From assembly GCA_029248455.1 (NCBI GenBank), contig JAQWJH010000112.1:1-33707 (forward strand): a DNA stretch of 33,707 nucleotides. The letters run 5' to 3'. Below the pieces are notes generated by a model. It searched no databases, was not told where the DNA came from, and worked only from the letters and a program-made list of their open reading frames with translations. This DNA comes from Flavobacteriaceae bacterium. GTDB taxonomy: Bacteria; Bacteroidota; Bacteroidia; Flavobacteriales; Flavobacteriaceae. Below are positions 27,478 through 33,707 of the stretch, in pieces. Both the position numbers and the translations under genes were made by a program. Positions within the stretch are counted from its first letter, which is position 1, and the number at the start of each line of letters is the position of its first letter.

Positions 27478-29358
27478 ATGATAAATAAAATAAAGAGAAT
27501 AACAAACTTCATTTCTAATATGGGAATGAGGTATATCTTTTTTAGAGTTTCTTACTTAATTAAGACCAAGATGGGGCGGCAAAAAAAAGCTTTTCCCACA
27601 AATCCTGATTTTAAAAAATATATTAGCTTACAAGAATGGAAAGATAATTTACTCCCATTTTTTTTCTATGGAAAGGAAATAAAAGGGCTACAAAAACATC
27701 CTTCCGAAGATTTAAAAAAGAACTTAGAAGACCTGAAAAAAGGCATATATACTTTTTTTAATAAAACTAAAATTGGTTTGGGGGTTGATTATGATTGGGT
27801 AACAAACCCATTAACAAATTATAAATATAATATAAATACACATTGGTCAAAAATAGAAGATTTATCTTCAGAGGCTGGGGATATTAAATACGTATGGGAA
27901 AAAGCTCGTTTTTCTTTCTTATACGATGTTATTCGATATGATTATCATTTCGAAGAAGATCAATCTCAATTTGTATTTGAGCAGATTGAAGATTTTATTG
28001 ATAACAATCCTATAAACCAAGGTCCAAACTACAAGTGTAGTCAAGAAATTAGTTTGAGAATACTAAACTGGACGTTTGCATTTTATTACTACAAAGACTC
28101 AAAATATCTAACGGAAGCATTGTTTGCTAAAATTATGCACACAATTTATTGGCAAATACACCATGTTTATCATAATATTCATTTTTCAAGAATTTCAGTA
28201 AGAAATAATCATGCAATTACTGAAACTTTGATGTTGTATTTATCAGATAAATTATTTCCTTTTTTTCCAAATGTAAAAGGTTGGAGTAAGAAAGGTAAAT
28301 ATTGGTTTGAACAAGAGATAAAATATCAGATTTATCCCGATGGAACGTTTTTACAGTTTTCTATGAATTACCATAGAGTTGCTGTTCAATTATTAACCTG
28401 GGGTATTAAGCTAGCCAAATTAAACGATGATGTATTTGATTCACAAGTCTATGATCGAGCTAGGAAATCTCTTATTTTTTTAGATGCTTGTACTGATACT
28501 ATTTCTGGAAAGCTGCCAAATTATGGATCAAATGATGGGGCATTATTCTTTAAATTATCCGACGATGACTATCGAGTTTACCGATCACAATTAGATGATT
28601 TAAGGGCAGTTTTAGATGGATTTACAAATTACAATTCTAAAAGTTCTTTTTGGTATGGAATTCAGCCAGAAAACATAGAGCCTAATAAGATCTCAGAACT
28701 TAATGAGTTTAAAAATAGTGGTTATTATATTATCCAAGAAGAAAATACAAAAACTTTTATTCGATGTGGATCTTATAATGATAGACCTTATCAGTCAGAC
28801 AATTTACATTTGGATATTTGGGTTGATGGAGAAAATATTTTAAGAGATAATGGTTCTTATAAATACAATACGGATAAACAATTGTTAGAATACTTTACAG
28901 GATCAGAAGGTCATAATACTCTTAGTATAGCAAATAAAAATCAAATGCAAAAAGGTGGACGTTTTATTTGGTATTTTTGGGTTAAATACGCTGAAGCATT
29001 TTTAAAGAAGGAAAAAAATAATTTTAGCTTCTCAGGTAGAATAAAAGGTTATAAACAATTAGGAAATAATATTTTTCATCAACGAAAAGTAATTAAAGCT
29101 TTTGGTAAAAATGAATGGTTAGTTGAAGATAAAATTGAAGGAATAAAAAACCAGATAAATTACCAATATTGGCATTTTCCAATAGATTTAAAAGAGAGAA
29201 TTAGCATATCTTCTGTTGATGAAAATAATACTATTTTAGAGCCATATATTGAACAAAAATGGTATTCAGGTTATTATGGAGTGAAAGAATCATCATTAAG
29301 ACTTTCATTTGCATCGAAAACAAATATATTTAAAACAAAAATTACCTTTACTGTATGA
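27478..29358 (+). CDS. Heparinase II/III-like / alginate lyase family protein, no evident signal peptide
   Basis: NNHAITETLMLYL, YPDGTFLQFSMNYHRV, LPNYGSNDGALF, HLDIWVDGENILRDNGSYKYN..., GSEGHNTLSI. Confidence 0.83.
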   Translation: MINKIKRITNFISNMGMRYIFFRVSYLIKTKMGRQKKAFPTNPDFKKYISLQEWKDNLLPFFFYGKEIKGLQKHPSEDLKKNLEDLKKGIYTFFNKTKIGLGVDYDWVTNPLTNYKYNINTHWSKIEDLSSEAGDIKYVWEKARFSFLYDVIRYDYHFEEDQSQFVFEQIEDFIDNNPINQGPNYKCSQEISLRILNWTFAFYYYKDSKYLTEALFAKIMHTIYWQIHHVYHNIHFSRISVRNNHAITETLMLYLSDKLFPFFPNVKGWSKKGKYWFEQEIKYQIYPDGTFLQFSMNYHRVAVQLLTWGIKLAKLNDDVFDSQVYDRARKSLIFLDACTDTISGKLPNYGSNDGALFFKLSDDDYRVYRSQLDDLRAVLDGFTNYNSKSSFWYGIQPENIEPNKISELNEFKNSGYYIIQEENTKTFIRCGSYNDRPYQSDNLHLDIWVDGENILRDNGSYKYNTDKQLLEYFTGSEGHNTLSIANKNQMQKGGRFIWYFWVKYAEAFLKKEKNNFSFSGRIKGYKQLGNNIFHQRKVIKAFGKNEWLVEDKIEGIKNQINYQYWHFPIDLKERISISSVDENNTILEPYIEQKWYSGYYGVKESSLRLSFASKTNIFKTKITFTV

Positions 29359-30614
29359 GAATACTACTAATTCATCAATATTTTTTAGAAAAAAGTGATA
29401 GTGGTGGTTCTCGTTTTAATGAAATGACTAAAACATGGTCAGATCTAGGCCATGAAGTAACAGTTCTTGCTGGTATGGTTCATTATGCCACGGGCAAAAA
29501 ACCACAGCTATACAAAAGAAAATTCACTTATAAAGATTTACAATTTCATAAAAATGTAGATGTAATTCGTTGTCATGTTTCAGAAAGTTATAATGTGAGT
29601 TTTTTAGGAAGATTATGGGCGTATTTTTCATTTGTTTTTTCAAGTATTTATGCAGGTTTATTTAAAACTAAAGGCAAGTATGATGTTATTTTAGTTACTT
29701 CGCCACCGCTTTTTGTTGGTATTACAGCTTATGTCTTATCACTTTTTAAAAGAATTCCGTTTGTTTTTGAAATAAGAGATTTATGGCCAGAATCCGCAAT
29801 AGATACTGGAGTTCTTAAGAACAAAATGATTATAAGATTTGCTTATTGGTTCGAGTCATTTATTTATAAGAGAGCAAAATTAATTAATGTGTTAACTCCA
29901 GCTTTTAGAGATAAATTAATTCAGGATAAAAAAGTACCAAAAGAAAAAGTCATTTTTATACCAAATGCTGCTGATTTCTCTTTGGCAAATAAAATACAAG
30001 AAGATGATAATTTTGATTCAGTTAAGTTTAAATACAATTTAGGTTTAGCAGATAAGTTTGTAATCACTTATGTTGGAGCCCATGGAGTAGCAAATCATTT
30101 AATTCAATTAATAGATGCTGCTGAAAAACTAAAAGATACTAGTGTAGTTTTTCAATTAATAGGAGCAGGTATGCAAAAAGAAACATTAAAAGAAGAAGTT
30201 AATAAAAGAAAACTAAAAAATGTAATTTTCAGAAACCCAGTCCCGAAAGAAGAAGTTTTTAAATATATTTTAGCTTCTGATGTTGGAACTTCAGTCCTAA
30301 AAAGAGTAGATACATTTAAAACTATCTATTCAAATAAAACTTTTGATTATATGTCTTGTGAAAAACCTATTCTTTTAGCCATCGACGGAGTGTCTAGAGA
30401 GTTAATAGAAAAATCTGAAAGTGGCATCTATGTTGAACCTGAAAATACAAAATCAATTATTAACGGAATTAAGGTTCTGTTAAGTATGAGTGATAAAGAA
30501 CTATTATTGATGGGTAAGGCAGGATATGAATATTCAAAAAAACATTTTGATAGAGAATTTCTAGCAAAAAAATATTTAAATAAAATTTTTGAAATAAAAA
30601 ACTATCATGAATAA
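29355..30614 (+). CDS. Glycosyltransferase family 4 protein (WbuB-like)
   Basis: LLIHQYFLEKSDSGGSRFNEMTKTWSDLGHEVTVLAGM, FEIRDLWPESAIDTGVLKN, VITYVGAHGVANHLIQLIDA. Confidence 0.9.
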   Translation: MRILLIHQYFLEKSDSGGSRFNEMTKTWSDLGHEVTVLAGMVHYATGKKPQLYKRKFTYKDLQFHKNVDVIRCHVSESYNVSFLGRLWAYFSFVFSSIYAGLFKTKGKYDVILVTSPPLFVGITAYVLSLFKRIPFVFEIRDLWPESAIDTGVLKNKMIIRFAYWFESFIYKRAKLINVLTPAFRDKLIQDKKVPKEKVIFIPNAADFSLANKIQEDDNFDSVKFKYNLGLADKFVITYVGAHGVANHLIQLIDAAEKLKDTSVVFQLIGAGMQKETLKEEVNKRKLKNVIFRNPVPKEEVFKYILASDVGTSVLKRVDTFKTIYSNKTFDYMSCEKPILLAIDGVSRELIEKSESGIYVEPENTKSIINGIKVLLSMSDKELLLMGKAGYEYSKKHFDREFLAKKYLNKIFEIKNYHE

Positions 30615-31569
30615 TATTCTAATAACTTCTGCTGGCCGAAGAGTTTCTTTAATTAAAGCTTTTAAAGAAGTTTCAAAAAAACTTAAATTAAAATCAAAGG
30701 TTTTTATTACTGATCTAAACCCCAATATTGCCCCGACTTCATATTTTGCGGATGATTCATTCAAAATAGGGTTATTTACTGACTCAGATTATATTAATAA
30801 TCTATTAGAAATCTGTTTAAAAAATGAAATTTCAATTCTAATACCTACTTTAGATACGGAATTAATTCTATTAGCTAAATCAAAGTCACTTTTTAATGCA
30901 AACGGAATTAATATTATAATTTCAGATTTAAAATTAATTAAGATATTAAGAGATAAAATTACTACAAATACCTTTTTTAATTCTTTAAAAATAAAAACTC
31001 CAACTATCTTTAATAAAGAGAGTATGAAATTCCCAGTTTTTTTAAAACCACTAAATGGCAGTAATAGCAAAGGGATTTATAAAGCAGAAAATATTAATGA
31101 AATAAAGCCATCTGATCTTGATTCCAAAAACATGATGATTTTAGAAAATATTGATAATAAAGTTTATGACGAATACACTATTGACCTATATTATGATAAA
31201 AACTCGAGTTTAAAATGTGTAGTTCCTAGAATTAGGTTAAAAGTTGTTGGAGGAGAATCAAATCAAGGTATTACAAAAAAGAATGAAATTTTAGATTATG
31301 TGAAAGATAGATTTGGTTTTTTGGATGGTGCTATCGGTTGTCTGACACTCCAAGTATTTTCAAATAAGTTGAACCCTTTAGATATAATAGGAATTGAAAT
31401 AAATCCTAGGTTTGGAGGAGGTTATCCTTTCTCATTGAATGCAGGAGCTAATTTTCCGGAGTTTATCATTAGGGAATATATTTTAAATGAACAAATTGAA
31501 TATTTTGATAAATGGAAAAATAATTGCTTAAATATTCGTTATGAAAATGAAATCGTAATAAATGATTGA
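30607..31569 (+). CDS. ATP-grasp domain protein (carbamoyl-phosphate synthase large-subunit-like)
   Basis: NILITSAGRRVSLIKAF, FPVFLKPLNGSNSKGIYKA, IIGIEINPRFGGGYPFSLNAGANFPEFIIREYI. Confidence 0.85.
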   Translation: MNNILITSAGRRVSLIKAFKEVSKKLKLKSKVFITDLNPNIAPTSYFADDSFKIGLFTDSDYINNLLEICLKNEISILIPTLDTELILLAKSKSLFNANGINIIISDLKLIKILRDKITTNTFFNSLKIKTPTIFNKESMKFPVFLKPLNGSNSKGIYKAENINEIKPSDLDSKNMMILENIDNKVYDEYTIDLYYDKNSSLKCVVPRIRLKVVGGESNQGITKKNEILDYVKDRFGFLDGAIGCLTLQVFSNKLNPLDIIGIEINPRFGGGYPFSLNAGANFPEFIIREYILNEQIEYFDKWKNNCLNIRYENEIVIND

Positions 31570-32215
31570 TAATAATACACATATTGTTTTTGATTTAGAT
31601 GATACCCTCTTCAAGGAGATTGACTTTGTTAAATCAGCATATGTCTATATTAATAGTTATATTAATTCTAGATTTAATATAGACCTTTCAAAAAACATTA
31701 AAAAGTGTTTATCCGGTGAAGTTAATTTTTTTGATCTTATTAATTCGAAATTGCATCCAGATCAGAACTTTCCAATTGAAAAATATTTAGAACTTTATCG
31801 TTTTCATTACCCTGAAATCAAGTTGTCCAAAGATACTTCTGTTTTTTTCGAAAAGATTTTGAGTCACAATATAGATTTTTCAATAATAACGGATGGTAGG
31901 TCTATTTCTCAGAGAAATAAAATAAAAGCTCTAGGTTTATATGATCAAGTAAAAAATATAATTATTTCAGAAGAGACAGGGTTTGAAAAACCACATTTTA
32001 ATAATTTTAAAATATTAAATCGTATTTATTCAAACAAAAAATTAATTTATATAGCAGATAATACTTCTAAAGATTTTTTAGCCCCAAATTCTTTAAATTG
32101 GGATACTATATGTTTAATAAATAATGGGCAAAATATTCACCCACAAGATTTTAATTTAAGTATTGATTATTTACCAAAGATAAAAGTAAATTATTTAACA
32201 GAAATAAATATATGA
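31562..32215 (+). CDS. HAD family hydrolase
   Basis: HIVFDLDDTLFKEIDFV, SIITDGRSISQRNKIKALGL, EKPHFNNFK, LIYIADNTSKDFL. Confidence 0.85.
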   Translation: MIDNNTHIVFDLDDTLFKEIDFVKSAYVYINSYINSRFNIDLSKNIKKCLSGEVNFFDLINSKLHPDQNFPIEKYLELYRFHYPEIKLSKDTSVFFEKILSHNIDFSIITDGRSISQRNKIKALGLYDQVKNIIISEETGFEKPHFNNFKILNRIYSNKKLIYIADNTSKDFLAPNSLNWDTICLINNGQNIHPQDFNLSIDYLPKIKVNYLTEINI

Positions 32216-33360
32216 TACCATTATCAGTACCAAATATTGACGGAAATGAATGGCAATATGTTAAAGATTGTCTCGATACTGGATGGATTTCCTCTGCTGG
32301 AGCCTATGTTACTAAATTTGAAGAGGCTATTCAAAATTATACAGGAATAAAATATGCAATAGCTTGTATGAACGGAACAGCTGGTTTACAAGTTTCTTTG
32401 AATCTTGCGAGAGTCACCAACAATGATATTGTAATAGCACCAAACTTAACCTTTGTAGCTACACTTAATGCGATTACATATTCAGGTGCGCAAATAGCCT
32501 TGATAGATGTTTGTGAAGATTCTTGGCAAATGGATGTTGATTTACTTCAAAGATGGCTAGAGGAAAATACAATAACAACAGTTGATAATGGAAAAACAAT
32601 AACTACAGAAATAATATCAGGAAAAAAAATCGGTGCAATCATGCCAGTTTATGTTTTAGGAGGATTTATCGATGTTGACAAATTAATAGAAATCAGTGCT
32701 ACTTATGGTATTCCTTTAATAGAAGACAGTACAGAGGCACTAGGAAGTTTCAAAAAGGGAAGGCATGCAGGAACATTTGGTTTAACTGGTGTTTTAAGTT
32801 TTAATGGTAATAAAATAATTTCTACTGGTGGTGGTGGAATGATTTTAACAAATGATAAAGAAATTGCCAACAGAGCAAAACACATTACAACAACTGCTAA
32901 AACGGATCCTTTAGATTATTTTCATGATGAAGTAGGTTATAATCACCGCTTGGTAAATGTTCTTGCTGCTATTGGGGTTGCACAAATGGAAAACTTTGAA
33001 AGCATCCTGAAAAGAAAAAAAGAAATTGATGCCCTTTATAGAAGTGAACTATACGGAGTTGGAGATATTAAATTTCAGGAGAATGATCCTAATTCAAATC
33101 CTAATTGTTGGTTATTTACCTTTCGTACAAAAAGAATGAGAAGCTTGCTAGAATATTTAAACAAGAATGAAATACAAAGTCGTCCGTTTTGGACTCCAAT
33201 GAATAATCTTCCAATGTATAAAGATTTAATGTATATCAATAGTAATGATATATCAAATAAAATATTTAAAGAGTGTATTAGTATTCCCTCTTCATCGAAT
33301 TTAACAACTGAAGATCAACATAAAGTGATTTCAGAAATTAAAAAATTTTACGAAAAATGA
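32212..33360 (+). CDS. legC: DegT/DnrJ/EryC1 PLP aminotransferase, LegC-like
   Basis: IPLSVPNIDGNEWQYVKDCLDTGWISSAGAYVTKFE, ACMNGTAGLQVSL, EDSTEALGSF, SFNGNKIISTGGGGMI (PLP Lys). Confidence 0.82.
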   Translation: MIPLSVPNIDGNEWQYVKDCLDTGWISSAGAYVTKFEEAIQNYTGIKYAIACMNGTAGLQVSLNLARVTNNDIVIAPNLTFVATLNAITYSGAQIALIDVCEDSWQMDVDLLQRWLEENTITTVDNGKTITTEIISGKKIGAIMPVYVLGGFIDVDKLIEISATYGIPLIEDSTEALGSFKKGRHAGTFGLTGVLSFNGNKIISTGGGGMILTNDKEIANRAKHITTTAKTDPLDYFHDEVGYNHRLVNVLAAIGVAQMENFESILKRKKEIDALYRSELYGVGDIKFQENDPNSNPNCWLFTFRTKRMRSLLEYLNKNEIQSRPFWTPMNNLPMYKDLMYINSNDISNKIFKECISIPSSSNLTTEDQHKVISEIKKFYEK

Positions 33361-33707
33361 TGTTACCAAATATTTCCGAGTTTATTAAGAATTATGTAAC
33401 CAAAAGAAAAAATAGTTTTTTCTTGAATGACTTGATTAACAACAAAGAAAAACTAACTCTAGAAATTAAAGGAAAATCTATTTTAGTTATAGGTGGTGCA
33501 GGAACTATTGGGTCATCATATATCAAGGCTGCACTTAGATATCATCCCTCTGAATTAATTGTTGTTGATACTAATGAGAATGGTTTAACAGAATTGACTC
33601 GTACACTTAGGAGTGATTCTAGTATAATAGTTCCTGCACCACCTATAACTAAAATAGATTTTCCTTTAATTTCTAGAGTTAGTTTTTCTTTGTTGTTAAT
33701 CAAGTCA
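33357..33707 (+). CDS. LegB/CapD-like nucleotide-sugar dehydratase, N-terminal fragment truncated by window end
   Basis: ATGATG at 33357; MMLPNISEFIKNYVTKRKNSFFLNDLI...GKSILVIGGAGTIGSSYIKAALRYHPSELIVVDTNENGLTELTRTLRS; frame open to window end. Confidence 0.75.
   Translation, partial: MMLPNISEFIKNYVTKRKNSFFLNDLINNKEKLTLEIKGKSILVIGGAGTIGSSYIKAALRYHPSELIVVDTNENGLTELTRTLRSDSSIIVPAPPITKIDFPLISRVSFSLLLIKS

Noticed and set aside
1-33707. CRISPR array, tRNA/rRNA, transposase or integrase
   Set aside because: No spaced direct repeats, RNA gene signatures or recombinase motifs were found on reading both strands.

Overview
The window is a dense, entirely plus-strand surface-polysaccharide (O-antigen/capsule type) biosynthesis locus. 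It is AT-rich, and gene content and A-rich translation starts suggest a Bacteroidota (Flavobacteriia-like) genome; this taxonomic reading is an inference. It opens inside a wecB-like UDP-GlcNAc 2-epimerase, followed by wecC, an SpsF-like cytidylyltransferase/NeuB-like synthase fusion, a KdsC-like HAD phosphatase, a Gfo/Idh/MocA oxidoreductase and an SDR. The AT-rich middle carries a DUF4910/M28-like protein, two formyltransferase-like proteins, several glycosyltransferases, a Wzx/MurJ-like flippase, a Wzy-like polymerase, a hexapeptide acyltransferase and an AsnB-like amidotransferase. Next comes a compact cassette of AAC(3)-fold acyltransferase, orphan repeat/propeller-like protein, acyl carrier protein, SDR and AMP-dependent ligase. 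The right end has a bi-domain oxidoreductase, a heparinase II/III-like protein without signal peptide, a GT4, an ATP-grasp + HAD pair, a LegC-like aminotransferase and a truncated LegB/CapD-like dehydratase. The best candidate for an under-described system is the AAC(3)-orphan-ACP-SDR-ligase cassette (20871-25239), which could build an unusual acyl group on a carrier protein and transfer it to an amino sugar. The SpsF-NeuB fusion with adjacent phosphatase is second. No tRNA, rRNA, CRISPR array or transposase was seen. All family assignments come from reading motifs by eye; no searches were run.
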